Shown here: piece by piece, positions 45,573 through 53,964 of the stretch
Layout of the letters: each line of letters opens with the position of its first letter
How positions within the stretch are numbered: the stretch's first letter is position 1
Position numbers and translations under genes: made by a program
Source of the DNA: Saprospiraceae bacterium
GTDB taxonomy: Bacteria; Bacteroidota; Bacteroidia; Chitinophagales; Saprospiraceae
DNA: 64,000 nucleotides
Direction of reading: 5' to 3'
Assembly (NCBI GenBank): GCA_016713025.1
Contig: JADJPZ010000004.1
Coordinates: 4,069,001-4,133,000 of the forward strand
The notes under the pieces: generated by a model
What the model was told of the DNA's origin: nothing
Databases searched by the model: none
The model's input: only the letters and a program-made list of their open reading frames with translations

Positions 45573-46982
45573 ATGATTATTCCCGTAAGAAACCCACGCA
45601 CTGGACTGGAAGATTATGTGTTAAGACCGCTATCTGAAGAAGAGCTGATCAAGCAAACTCATAGGCTGCGCATGGGACAAGTAGAATGGAATAATAAAGG
45701 AATCAACCATCGGATAGCAGCTTTGAAAGTATGGCAAGAACAGGTACTTGCGGCTAAGGAGGATATCATAGAGGCATTGACAGTAGATACGGGAAGATAT
45801 CCTGAAAGTGTACTGGAGTTTAATCTGCTTCCGACCACCATAACCAGATGGATAGAATGGGCAGGTACTTTTTTTAATCAGGAAAATGAAAAACAGTCAC
45901 AGGTTCCAATGATTCGCATCAGGCAAGACAATGTGCCATATAGTTTGGTATCGGTGATCAGCCCTTGGAATTTCCCTTTGCTCTTGTCAATAATCGATAC
46001 CATTCCGGCACTACTGGCCGGCAGCGCTGTCATAGTAAAACCGTCAGAAATTACGCCGCGTTTTATCAAAGTGCTTCAAAAAACAATAGATCAGACCCCT
46101 CACCTTCGGGATGTACTTTTTTATACAGAAGGTGCAGGCCATACAGGCAGTCTTTTGGTGGCAGCTGGCGATATTACGTGTTTTACAGGAAGTGTAGCCA
46201 CAGGAAAGAGAGTATATCAACAGGCAGCATCACTATTTAAACCATGTTTTCTGGAATTAGGTGGCAAGGATGCAGCCATTGTGGTGACGGGAGCGAATAT
46301 TGATCATGCTGCCAGATCGATATTATGGGGTAGTACGGTCAATTGCGGACATTCTTGCCTTTCAGTCGAACGGGTGTATGTTCAACGCGATATTTACACG
46401 GAATTTCTCCAAAAAATCAAAAAAGAAACAGATCAGATCCAATTAGCCACAGAAGATCCCCACAAAGGGCAGATAGGTCCGGTCATCTCTCTCCAGCAAG
46501 TAAACATCATCAACGATCACCTGAAGGACGCATTGGAGAAAGGGGCTAAAATCATTTCAGGCAATGCAACTTGTCAGTTGATCCATGGCGGCTATTATTG
46601 CAGGCCAACCATTTTGACGGATGTCAATCATGATATGAAAGTGATGACCGAAGAAACATTCGGCCCAATCATTCCCGTCATGCCGTTTGACACAGTTGAT
46701 GATGGGATACAACTGGCCAACAACAGTATTTTCGGACTTAGCGGTGCCGTGTTTGCGGCCACAAACGCTGAAGCTTTGAAGGTGGCTTCACAATTACATG
46801 CAGGTGCCATCAGCATCAATGAATGTGCCTTAACAGCCATCGTTCATGACGGAGAAAAAAATTCATTCAAATATTCGGGTATCGGCGGGAGTAGGATGGG
46901 ACCATCTTCTATACAACGCTTTTTGCGCAAAAAAGCCTATCTCATCAATGAAAATAGTGGACCTTCGGCGTGGTGGTTTTGA
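45573..46982 (+). CDS. Aldehyde dehydrogenase family protein (class 3-like)
   Basis: A 469-residue NAD(P)-dependent aldehyde dehydrogenase of the shorter class 3/CALDH-like type. Visible motifs are ISPWNFPLLLSIIDTIPALLAG, FTGSVATGKRV (cofactor loop), CFLELGGKDAAIVV (general-base Glu), NCGHSCLSVERVYV (nucleophile Cys about residue 263) and EETFGPIIPVMPF. The substrate is unknown. It starts 17 bases after lon but is probably functionally unrelated. Three 33-bp-spaced direct repeats follow its stop. Confidence 0.9.
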   Translation: MIIPVRNPRTGLEDYVLRPLSEEELIKQTHRLRMGQVEWNNKGINHRIAALKVWQEQVLAAKEDIIEALTVDTGRYPESVLEFNLLPTTITRWIEWAGTFFNQENEKQSQVPMIRIRQDNVPYSLVSVISPWNFPLLLSIIDTIPALLAGSAVIVKPSEITPRFIKVLQKTIDQTPHLRDVLFYTEGAGHTGSLLVAAGDITCFTGSVATGKRVYQQAASLFKPCFLELGGKDAAIVVTGANIDHAARSILWGSTVNCGHSCLSVERVYVQRDIYTEFLQKIKKETDQIQLATEDPHKGQIGPVISLQQVNIINDHLKDALEKGAKIISGNATCQLIHGGYYCRPTILTDVNHDMKVMTEETFGPIIPVMPFDTVDDGIQLANNSIFGLSGAVFAATNAEALKVASQLHAGAISINECALTAIVHDGEKNSFKYSGIGGSRMGPSSIQRFLRKKAYLINENSGPSAWWF

Positions 46983-47001
46983 AGCATTCTTCCCAAAATT
47001 A

Positions 47002-47080
47002 AAAAATCCAAACCAATAACCCACCATTTTTTGCAAAAATCCAAACCAATAAACGTCCTAAATTCGTAAAAATCCAAACC
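47002..47080. repeat. Three tandem direct repeats with 33-bp period
   Basis: AAAAATCCAAACCAATAA occurs at 47002-47019 and 47035-47052, and its first 13 bases recur at 47068-47080. The starts are exactly 33 bases apart. The block lies between the convergent ends of the aldehyde dehydrogenase and lipoprotein genes. It is not palindromic, so not a classical terminator; it may be a minisatellite. Confidence 0.7.
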
Positions 47081-47097
47081 GAAGCAACAAAATCAGG

Positions 47098-47739
47098 CTA
47101 TTTCACCCTGTCATAAACTATTGGTGTTTCATAGGGAGTAAGTTTTTTTCCGTCTTTCTCCAGCAATTCCATTACAATGAGTTGTGTAGATGATATGGTT
47201 TCTATCAAGGTAAACTTCATCCCATTGGGCAAATCATTAGGAGCATTGATGTAAAATTTATCATCTTTTCTCGTATAAAATGCCGGTTTGAATGATGGAG
47301 AAGGGCTGATGGTATTAAAATCAAATTTCAATGAAGCATTGTCGTTTTTTACAAGATTGACATCCATATCTTTTGGCAAAGCAAAAGGAGTAAGTTTGAC
47401 TTTTCCATCTTCAGCAGCTTCAAATAAAAATAGATAAGGCTTCACTTCAACTTGTGATTGCCCGGGTTTTGTGTAGTAACTTTCTTCCAGGATCCAAAAT
47501 CCATCAACTTTCGGAGCATTTAAGATACGGTGATCTGCTATACGGTTGACATGTACCGCTTTAGGGTGCAATTGTTTTCCTGATTTTATTTCTTCAGCTA
47601 TCTGGCGATCATTATTAAAGTCTCCGGTGATATAAGTTTTGAACAAGTCAATGGATCTCATTTTACTAGTTGATTGTTTAAAAATGTTGCATCCTGATAG
47701 TATTATCATCATGCATAGCATCACTGTTTTAGGCTTCAT
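47098..47739 (-). CDS. Lipoprotein, possibly CpeT/CpcT-like
   Basis: A 213-residue protein with a lipoprotein signal (TVMLCMMIILSGCN; lipobox LSGC). The body LFKTYITGDFNNDRQIAEEI...DGFWILEESYYTKPGQ...VKPYLFLFE faintly recalls CpeT/CpcT-type (DUF1001) proteins, which begin with a G.F.N..Q motif and bind chromophores in cyanobacteria. Such proteins in Bacteroidota have no known chromophore role, so I treat this as a weak family hint. It is probably anchored at the envelope. It lies downstream of the SDR gene with a 57-base gap. Confidence 0.6.
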   Translation of the reverse strand: MKPKTVMLCMMIILSGCNIFKQSTSKMRSIDLFKTYITGDFNNDRQIAEEIKSGKQLHPKAVHVNRIADHRILNAPKVDGFWILEESYYTKPGQSQVEVKPYLFLFEAAEDGKVKLTPFALPKDMDVNLVKNDNASLKFDFNTISPSPSFKPAFYTRKDDKFYINAPNDLPNGMKFTLIETISSTQLIVMELLEKDGKKLTPYETPIVYDRVK

Positions 47740-47796
47740 ACAATAACTTTAGGTTTGACCAATTATTTTTGATTTACTTTGATGGCTCATCATTTT

Positions 47797-48636
47797 TCAG
47801 TGATACTCTTCACCACCGCTGACATTCATGGCTTCTCCATTGATATAAGCGGCCTGGTCAGATGCTAAAAAAGCTACGGCTTTGGCAATATCTTCTACCA
47901 TCCCTGTTCGTCCCAAAGGATTTTTGTCCACTATAGCCTGAAGATAGGTATCATAATCCATTCCGAGTTTATCGCTGAAAAATTTGTTTTGCCAGTGTCC
48001 CAGACCCGTCGTGATGTGATTGGGACAGACGGCATTGACCCTGATCCCATATTTGCCCAATTCCACGGCATTTGATCTTGTCAACCCTACCAATCCGTGT
48101 TTTGATGCGGTATAGGCAGCAGCAAAAGGAAATCCGGATTTTGCCGCCTGGCTGGCTATGTTTATGATGGAGCCTCCTTTTCCAGAATTTATCATGGCTA
48201 TGGCTGCGTGCTTAGAGCACAAAAATGCTCCTTTGAGATTGACGTCAAGTACTGTATCCCAACTGCTTTCTTTAAATTCAGTAAATGGCTCCATGATATA
48301 TCCTACACCGGCATTATTAACAAGGATGTCGATCTTTCCCAACTGAAAAACAGCCTGATGCATCATGCTTTCCACTTCACTTTCTGATCTGACATCACAG
48401 GCTACACACAATACTTTCACACCAAATTTTTCTCTGAGATCATTGGCTATAGCTTCCATTTCATCAGATGTACCTATATGGTCCTTGCCAAAATTTTCTC
48501 CTTTAGTAACACCAATGTCGGAAAGCACAATGTGGCATTGTTCGCCGGCAAGTTGATAAGCTATGGCCTCTCCGATACCACCTTTGCGACCTGAGCCTGT
48601 GATAACTGCGACTTTATTTTCTAAGCTATGATACAT
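47797..48636 (-). CDS. Short-chain dehydrogenase/reductase (SDR) family oxidoreductase
   Basis: A 279-residue classical SDR. The Rossmann glycine motif is ITGSGRKGGIGEAIA, slightly expanded. NNAGVGY follows, then a catalytic Ser in NIASQAAKS and YTASKHGLVGL (Tyr and Lys of YxxxK, about residues 171-175). The end is NVSGGEEYH. It oxidises or reduces an alcohol or carbonyl with NAD(P). It is the fourth gene of an operon with an isochorismatase-type hydrolase and two polysaccharide-deacetylase-fold proteins, which suggests it acts on a product or precursor of the same pathway. Confidence 0.88.
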   Translation of the reverse strand: MYHSLENKVAVITGSGRKGGIGEAIAYQLAGEQCHIVLSDIGVTKGENFGKDHIGTSDEMEAIANDLREKFGVKVLCVACDVRSESEVESMMHQAVFQLGKIDILVNNAGVGYIMEPFTEFKESSWDTVLDVNLKGAFLCSKHAAIAMINSGKGGSIINIASQAAKSGFPFAAAYTASKHGLVGLTRSNAVELGKYGIRVNAVCPNHITTGLGHWQNKFFSDKLGMDYDTYLQAIVDKNPLGRTGMVEDIAKAVAFLASDQAAYINGEAMNVSGGEEYH

Positions 48637-48649
48637 GGTTTTTATGGTA

Positions 48650-49570
48650 TTAAATCTGTGAACTAAAAATTTCTGTTATTTCGGAGCCAGTCAAGTTGAT
48701 GACCGACTTTTGTTTTGTGTACTGCAAAATATTTCTGATCGTTGAAATGCGGAAAGGCAATCCCGAAATATATGGTGTCAACGTAAGACTAAGCAACCTG
48801 CCTCCATATTGATGCGCTTCATCAGCCAAGGTGTCCAACTGATCACATACCTGCTGCTCAAAACTATCTTCTGTCTGATGATAATTGATGATAATCTGAC
48901 GGTCAGATATCTCCTGAGATACCGGCATAGCTACAATGCTGCCATGAGCAGTATCCATGATATATGGCATATCATCATTAGACCAGTCGCATAAAAAGGT
49001 ACACCCATATTTTTTGACCAGATCCGGTGTTTCAAATGATTCAGAATAAGCAGGAGACATCCATCCTTGAATCTTTTGACCAGAAATTTTTCGTAAAGTA
49101 TCCATTGATTTTTCTACCAAATATGCTTCATGCGCGTTATCCATTCCGCCATAATGAAGTTCGTCCATATCAACACCATGCGCAATGATTTCATGACCAT
49201 TTTTTAAGATTTCTTCTATGAGATTCGGATATCTTGCAGCAACTTCGCTATTGACGGCAAAATTTGCTTTTAGATTGAACTCGTCGAGCACTTTCAACAA
49301 CCGGAAGATACCCACTCTGTTGCCATAGTCTCTGGTCGTATAGTGTCGAAAGTCAGGATAAGCCGTCACCATACTACCGGGAGCTTTAAATGGTTTTCCT
49401 GTTGGATTGAGCGGAAAAAACTCCACAGGAATTGTGATCATTAGTGCCACTTTGGCTTGATGAGGCCATACCAAAGGTTTGCGTTCAAACAGATTACTCC
49501 ACGCGTATCTGTTGTGGTCCATCGCATGTTTTCTATGCGGATATTCTAAAAAGTGGCTATCAAGTGGCAT
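48650..49570 (-). CDS. Polysaccharide deacetylase-fold protein, PuuE allantoinase/cyclic imidase-like (paralogue 1)
   Basis: A 306-residue cytoplasmic protein with no signal peptide. The NodB-type barrel is modified as in PuuE allantoinase and cyclic-imide hydrolases. Motif 1 has MITIPVEFFPL in place of the TFDD metal-binding aspartates. The RDYGNRVGIFRLLKVLDEF segment is the hallmark of that subgroup. EIIAHGVDMDELHYGG and GWMSPAYSESFETPDLVKKY follow. I infer hydrolysis of a cyclic amide rather than sugar deacetylation. It has a close paralogue directly upstream (gap of 2 bases), so a heteromer or two consecutive steps are possible. Confidence 0.8.
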   Translation of the reverse strand: MPLDSHFLEYPHRKHAMDHNRYAWSNLFERKPLVWPHQAKVALMITIPVEFFPLNPTGKPFKAPGSMVTAYPDFRHYTTRDYGNRVGIFRLLKVLDEFNLKANFAVNSEVAARYPNLIEEILKNGHEIIAHGVDMDELHYGGMDNAHEAYLVEKSMDTLRKISGQKIQGWMSPAYSESFETPDLVKKYGCTFLCDWSNDDMPYIMDTAHGSIVAMPVSQEISDRQIIINYHQTEDSFEQQVCDQLDTLADEAHQYGGRLLSLTLTPYISGLPFRISTIRNILQYTKQKSVINLTGSEITEIFSSQI

Positions 49571-49572
49571 GG

Positions 49573-50448
49573 TTATTCATAATAGTGTTCATAATAATAG
49601 TCGGCTATCTCTCTGGCGGTAGTTACCCAGACATCGTCAAAGCTGGTGATATATTTCAGTGCTTCTTCCAATGCTTTGATCCTGTGCGGATGACCTACAA
49701 GGTATGCATGGAGCGGAATACACATGACCGTGCCGCTATCCTGTCCTTCCAGATACAATTGATCAAACTGTCTTTTCAGTATATCTCCATAGTGACGCGG
49801 TGACATCAGATATGAGTTATAACAGATCACATCATTGACCTCAAGGGAATATGGCATGGAGATCAAGCGTCCTTTTTGAACATTGATTTTTTGTGGCTGA
49901 TCGTCCTGAAACAGATCACAGGTATATTTGATGCCGTATTCAGCGATGAGATCAAATGTGCGCTCCGTATGGGTTAGCGCCGGCGCGAGCCAACCATCTA
50001 CCTTCTGACCTGTGGCTTCTTTGACCGTATGTATAGCGTCTTTGATGATGGCTCTTTCCTGTGTTTCATCCATGCCATAGCAGTATCGGGTGTTATAGAT
50101 ACCATGAGAAAAAAACTCCCAATTTCGTTGATTGCATGCTTCTATGATTTCAGGATGATGCTGACACATGGCTACAGAGAGAGAAACACTGCCTCTGACA
50201 TTATACTTATCCATCACCTCCATCAGTCTGTAATGACCAACCCTGTTGCCATAATCTCTCATGCTATAACCACTTATGTCCGGATTGGGCCTGGGCCATG
50301 GTGTTCGGAACGGATTTTTAGGCGGATCAAGCTCATAAAACTCAATATTGGGCGCTACCCAAAAAGCGATTTTGGCCCCATTTTTCCATGTGATTTTTGA
50401 TCTGTTTATGTATGGCCAATAGCTATAAAGTTGTGGATCTCGCATCAT
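49573..50448 (-). CDS. Polysaccharide deacetylase-fold protein, PuuE allantoinase/cyclic imidase-like (paralogue 2)
   Basis: A 291-residue paralogue of the downstream gene. It has VAPNIEFYELDPP at motif 1, MRDYGNRVGHYRLMEVMDKY, WEFFSHGIYNTRYCYGMDE and DGWLAPALTHTERTFDLIAEY, with a C-terminal HAYLVGHPHRIKALEEAL. No signal peptide is present. Its start overlaps the isochorismatase-type gene stop by four bases (ATGA), and its stop is 2 bases before the paralogue, so translation is coupled. I infer ring opening of a cyclic ureide or imide. True allantoinase activity would tie it to the purine operon at 21-27 kb, but no uricase or later enzymes are seen here. Confidence 0.8.
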   Translation of the reverse strand: MMRDPQLYSYWPYINRSKITWKNGAKIAFWVAPNIEFYELDPPKNPFRTPWPRPNPDISGYSMRDYGNRVGHYRLMEVMDKYNVRGSVSLSVAMCQHHPEIIEACNQRNWEFFSHGIYNTRYCYGMDETQERAIIKDAIHTVKEATGQKVDGWLAPALTHTERTFDLIAEYGIKYTCDLFQDDQPQKINVQKGRLISMPYSLEVNDVICYNSYLMSPRHYGDILKRQFDQLYLEGQDSGTVMCIPLHAYLVGHPHRIKALEEALKYITSFDDVWVTTAREIADYYYEHYYE

Positions 50449-51113
50449 GGCCTATAGTTTTGGAGGTATTCTATCACTTCCTTATAAGCAACAACATCTG
50501 CATACTTGAGCAACATATCGGTGAGATTGGCAAAATGATAACTTTCATGTTTGTCGGCTACACATTCTTCCGGTACTATCGTGCGATATCCACGTGATAA
50601 AGCATCTACAGCCGCTGCACGTACGCAGCCTGATGTTGATCCCCCGGTGATGATCACAGTATCTACTTTGTGCCAAACCAAAAGCGACTGCAGCGGTGTT
50701 TCAAAAAACGGAGAAGGCATCTTTTTGCAGTAAACCAAATCTCTATCAGAAAAGACTTCGAGTCTGTCATCAAATTCTGCCCTTCTGCTATTGAATTTAA
50801 TGTTTTGCAGGGAGTCAGGAGTATTTGTACGTGTACCCCAAACACCGGCATCTTCCGCAGAATCCATATATGCCACATAGGTAAATATTACTGGCAAACC
50901 TTTACTTCGGGCAAGCCGATTGATCTCATTGATATATTGGATTTGATTGGGGTCAGTCTCATATGCCGTTTTGAACTCGTCAACCTTGGTATATGCTTTT
51001 TGCAAATCTATATTAATAATGGCGGCTTTGGCTCCAAAACCAAACTTAGCCCGCGAAGGATTGGCCTTTACTTCGTGATAGATTTGGCGTGCTGTTTTAT
51101 TGGACAATTCCAT
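50445..51113 (-). CDS. Isochorismatase-family cysteine hydrolase (N-carbamoylsarcosine amidase-like)
   Basis: A 222-residue hydrolase with the Asp-Lys-Cys triad of the family: AAIINIDLQKAYT (Asp), YCKKMPSPFFETPLQ (Lys) and ITGGSTSGCVRAAAVDAL (Cys about residue 165). The SGCVRAxA context and the N-terminal extension resemble N-carbamoylsarcosine amidohydrolase and maleamate or half-amide hydrolases more than isochorismatase. It is the first gene of the minus-strand operon and is preceded by a candidate -7 box. Hydrolysis of a linear amide made by the ring-opening partners downstream is a reasonable inference. Confidence 0.87.
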   Translation of the reverse strand: MELSNKTARQIYHEVKANPSRAKFGFGAKAAIINIDLQKAYTKVDEFKTAYETDPNQIQYINEINRLARSKGLPVIFTYVAYMDSAEDAGVWGTRTNTPDSLQNIKFNSRRAEFDDRLEVFSDRDLVYCKKMPSPFFETPLQSLLVWHKVDTVIITGGSTSGCVRAAAVDALSRGYRTIVPEECVADKHESYHFANLTDMLLKYADVVAYKEVIEYLQNYRP

Positions 51114-51139
51114 AATGGTATAATTATGGCATAAAAATA

Positions 51140-51147
51140 CAAAATTA
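51140..51147 (-). promoter_or_regulatory. Candidate -7 box for the four-gene cyclic-amide operon
   Basis: On the minus strand, TAATTTTG matches TAnnTTTG and lies 26 bases upstream of the ATG at 51113. I see no clear TTG -33 element. The rest of the interval 51114-51473 is AT-rich and mostly occupied by the MITE-like element at 51253-51427. Confidence 0.35.
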
Positions 51148-51252
51148 GTTAAATTGATTAACCATTATTTGATATTTTAATTCTTATCAGAACATTTGCG
51201 AATGGCGATTTTATCTGGTCTTAATAAGCAAGGTGCAAAAACCCAAAAATAT

Positions 51253-51427
51253 GGGTGTATTCCATTTTTGCACTAAAATTGTTTAAACTGCCCGCTACCC
51301 TCATTCCCTAAAGAGCCTGTCAAGCTACGCTTGAGACGTCCCACCCTTTAACTGTTAACTATTAGGATAATCCACTAAATTGGAAACTTAAAAATTATAT
51401 AATATAGTGCAATTTTGGGATACACCC
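51253..51427. repeat. MITE-like interspersed element, type 2, copy 3 (175 bp)
   Basis: The left end is GGGTGTATTCCATTTTTGC followed by ACTAAAATT. The right end reads in reverse GGGTGTATCCCAAAATTGC followed by ACTA, so the inverted repeats extend about 24 bp with few mismatches. The flanks are AAAAATAT (51245-51252) and AATAATAT (51428-51435), a likely 8-bp duplication with one change. The interior segment GTTTAAACTGCCCGCTACCC and TCATTCCC recurs inverted at 58.80-58.86 kb. CAAGC-TAC-GCTTG inside (about 51321-51333) is a hairpin. It has no ORF. Confidence 0.8.
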
Positions 51428-51473
51428 AATAATATTGATAACTTTTAATTCATGGTCCGACTGCAATCCGTTT

Positions 51474-53009
51474 TCATTTTTTATGCACAATCACATTTCC
51501 TGTCATTTCTGCAGATGCCGGCACTTCCATTATGGATAGTATACTTGGAGCAAGATCGCCCAACTTACCATCAGAGACCTCATAATTGTTTTTATCCACA
51601 TTATTTCCGGTAAAAATCACAGGAACAGGATTGGTCGTATGCGCCGTATTTGGGCTTCCGTCAGCATTGACCATCAAATCAGAATTACCATGATCGGCAA
51701 TGATAATAGCTTTATAATCATATTTATACAAAGTATCCAATAGCCTGCCCAAACAAGTATCAACAGTCTCCGCAGCCTTTATGGCAGCTTTAAAGTCACC
51801 GGTATGACCCACCATATCTGCATTTGCATAGTTGAGACAAATAAAATCAGGTTTCTTCTCGTCAATGTACGAGATGAGCTGATCTGTAATCTCAACGGCA
51901 CTCATTTCTGGTTTTAGATCATATGTCGCTACCTTTGGAGATGGAACCATGATGCGATCTTCACCAGCAAATTTATCTTCTACTCCGCCATTAAAAAAGA
52001 AAGTGACATGCGGATATTTTTCAGTCTCTGCTATACGCACCTGAGTGCCTCCGGCTTCACTGATCACCTGACCTAAAGTATTTTTAAGATTGTCCTTTTC
52101 GAACAAGACTTTAATATTTTCAAATGTCTGATCGTAATTGGCAAAGGTGACATAATACAGTCTCAACTTATGCATATCATACTCATGGTAATCTTTTTGA
52201 GTCAATACTTCTGTCAGCTGTCTTGGTCTGTCTGTCCGGAAATTGTAAAATATCACCACATCGTCTTCGTGGATCAAAAAATCGCTTTTATTGAGATTGG
52301 CATCGTACATAGGCATCATAAACTCATCAGTTATGCCCTGATCATAACTTTTTTGTATATCAGCCATCAAATCCTGTGAAGCCTGTCCTTTACCGTTGAC
52401 CAGAAGATCATAGGCAAGCTTTACTCTTTCCCATCGTTTGTCTCTGTCCATAGCATAATATCTCCCTACTATGGTGGCCAAATGGATATTTGTCTTGTCT
52501 ATAACCGGAATTACTTGTTCTAAGTAAGCCTTACCGGATTTAGGATCAGTATCGCGGCCATCCATAAATGCATGGATATATACTTCCACTTCTCCAGCAT
52601 AATTTTTTAAAATTTCACAAAGACCAATCAAATGATCAATATGGGAATGTACACCACCATCAGACACCAACCCCAAAAGATGAATTTTTTTTGTGTTATT
52701 GGCAGCAAACTGAACAGCATCGACAAATACCTGATTGGACAGCAGTTCTTTTTCTCTGATGGCCTTGTTTATTCGTGCCAGTTCCTGATACACTACTCTT
52801 CCTGCCCCGATATTGATATGCCCTACTTCAGAATTACCCATTTGTCCTTCAGGCAGACCTACGTTTTCGCCAAATGTGATAAGTGTTGCATTGGGCTGAG
52901 TTTCCAGAAGATGGTCCATCACAGGTGTAATAGCGGCTTCAATAGCTGAGACGTCAGGATTGTGATTGATTCCCCATCCATCAAGTATGATTAAGGCTAA
53001 TTTATTCAT
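51474..53009 (-). CDS. gpmI: 2,3-bisphosphoglycerate-independent phosphoglycerate mutase
   Basis: A 511-residue metal-dependent glycolytic enzyme that interconverts 3- and 2-phosphoglycerate. Motifs are LIILDGWGIN (metal Asp), MGNSEVGHINIGAGRVVYQ (phosphoserine site, about residue 61), VSDGGVHSHIDHL, HAFMDGRDTDPKSG, YYAMDRDKRWERV, FNFRTDRPRQL-like YNFRTDRPRQL, FICLNYANADMVGHTGD and IIADHGNSD. The C-terminal metal ligands are intact. It is a single gene with no obvious operon partner. Confidence 0.95.
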   Translation of the reverse strand: MNKLALIILDGWGINHNPDVSAIEAAITPVMDHLLETQPNATLITFGENVGLPEGQMGNSEVGHINIGAGRVVYQELARINKAIREKELLSNQVFVDAVQFAANNTKKIHLLGLVSDGGVHSHIDHLIGLCEILKNYAGEVEVYIHAFMDGRDTDPKSGKAYLEQVIPVIDKTNIHLATIVGRYYAMDRDKRWERVKLAYDLLVNGKGQASQDLMADIQKSYDQGITDEFMMPMYDANLNKSDFLIHEDDVVIFYNFRTDRPRQLTEVLTQKDYHEYDMHKLRLYYVTFANYDQTFENIKVLFEKDNLKNTLGQVISEAGGTQVRIAETEKYPHVTFFFNGGVEDKFAGEDRIMVPSPKVATYDLKPEMSAVEITDQLISYIDEKKPDFICLNYANADMVGHTGDFKAAIKAAETVDTCLGRLLDTLYKYDYKAIIIADHGNSDLMVNADGSPNTAHTTNPVPVIFTGNNVDKNNYEVSDGKLGDLAPSILSIMEVPASAEMTGNVIVHKK

Positions 53010-53208
53010 TACTTTTACTCTCTGATTTTTGTGAATAATATTTATATAGTACGTTGATTTACAGCGTAATATTTATAAAAAATGGCTTTAAATAAAATTT
53101 AACTAAATAAATGAAACTAAAAAGATTAACTTTTTCGTTTAAGCAGTGTGCAAAAATACAAAATTTAAATTGATTGCTAAATTATTCATAACAAAAACAA
53201 ACGTATTA

Positions 53209-53589
53209 GTGAAACATATCTTTTTTATGCTTTTTATAACTTCTCATTTTTACTTAGTAGGGCAAAATGAAAGTTCATTCATAAATGCACTAAAAAATGC
53301 AGAAACAACCTCCATGGAAGTGTATCTGGAAGACAAAATTGACTTTTGTATATTTGAAGACCAACAAATTCTGCCCAAAAGGTCTGCGATGTTAAAACTC
53401 AAAGACTTTCTGAATAGCAATAAAATAACCAATGCAGAAGTCATTCACAAGGGCACATCAAAAGATAAGTCATCTCAGTACAAAGTTGTTAAAATAACAA
53501 CTGCAAAGGAAACATTCCGCATGTTTGTCTATGCATCGGGTGAAATAGGAGCTAAAACCATTAAGGAAATCAGAATTGACAAGTTTTGA
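53209..53589 (+). CDS. DUF4783 family exported protein
   Basis: About 126 residues from a GTG start at 53209, which gives a compact signal peptide (VKHIFFMLFITSHFYLVGQ). A longer GTG frame from 53146 is possible but would bury the signal. The body, SSFINALKNAETTSMEVYLEDK...AMLKLKDFLNSNKITNAEVIHKG...YKVVKITTAKETFRMFVY, fits DUF4783, a small NTF2-like family of Bacteroidota with no known function. It is divergent from gpmI and probably periplasmic. Confidence 0.75.
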   Translation: MKHIFFMLFITSHFYLVGQNESSFINALKNAETTSMEVYLEDKIDFCIFEDQQILPKRSAMLKLKDFLNSNKITNAEVIHKGTSKDKSSQYKVVKITTAKETFRMFVYASGEIGAKTIKEIRIDKF

Positions 53590-53964
53590 TAATGGTTTGA
53601 TGACCTTCATGTTAAGAGAAAATCCATGGATGACGTATTTTATTAATTCTCGAATTGACACCTTCAAATCCACAAATTGCCTGGCTTAAGTATTGATTGA
53701 ACCACCTTCTAAAGACACTCTTACCTCTTCAAATAACCTCAAAATAAATCAGGTTACCATTTCAACCCTCTTTAAGAAACAGTAATGCATAATAGGGATT
53801 AGACAATATAACTTTTTTTATTTCAATACTAAAATTATGGACACTCGGACCAAAAATTATATGTAAGCTTTTAAACTTATTTATAAATATTATGTCGTAA
53901 TATGTTTAATCTTGTCTGGTTTGAATATTAATATAAATTCAAACTAAAATTTAATCAAAATCAG
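53590..53964. other. Intergenic region without recognisable features
   Basis: 375 AT-rich bases between the DUF4783 gene and the first inositol-lipid gene. I find no convincing ORF, hairpin terminator or repeat. TAATCTTG near 53910 is one base off the TAnnTTTG -7 pattern and may serve the downstream cluster. Confidence 0.5.

Noticed and set aside
47002..47080. CRISPR-like repeat
   Set aside because: The repeats are only 13-18 bases with 15-bp spacers, just three copies and no cas genes nearby.
53111..53169. Short ATG frame upstream of the DUF4783 gene
   Set aside because: It ends after about 20 codons in a different frame and has no independent support.
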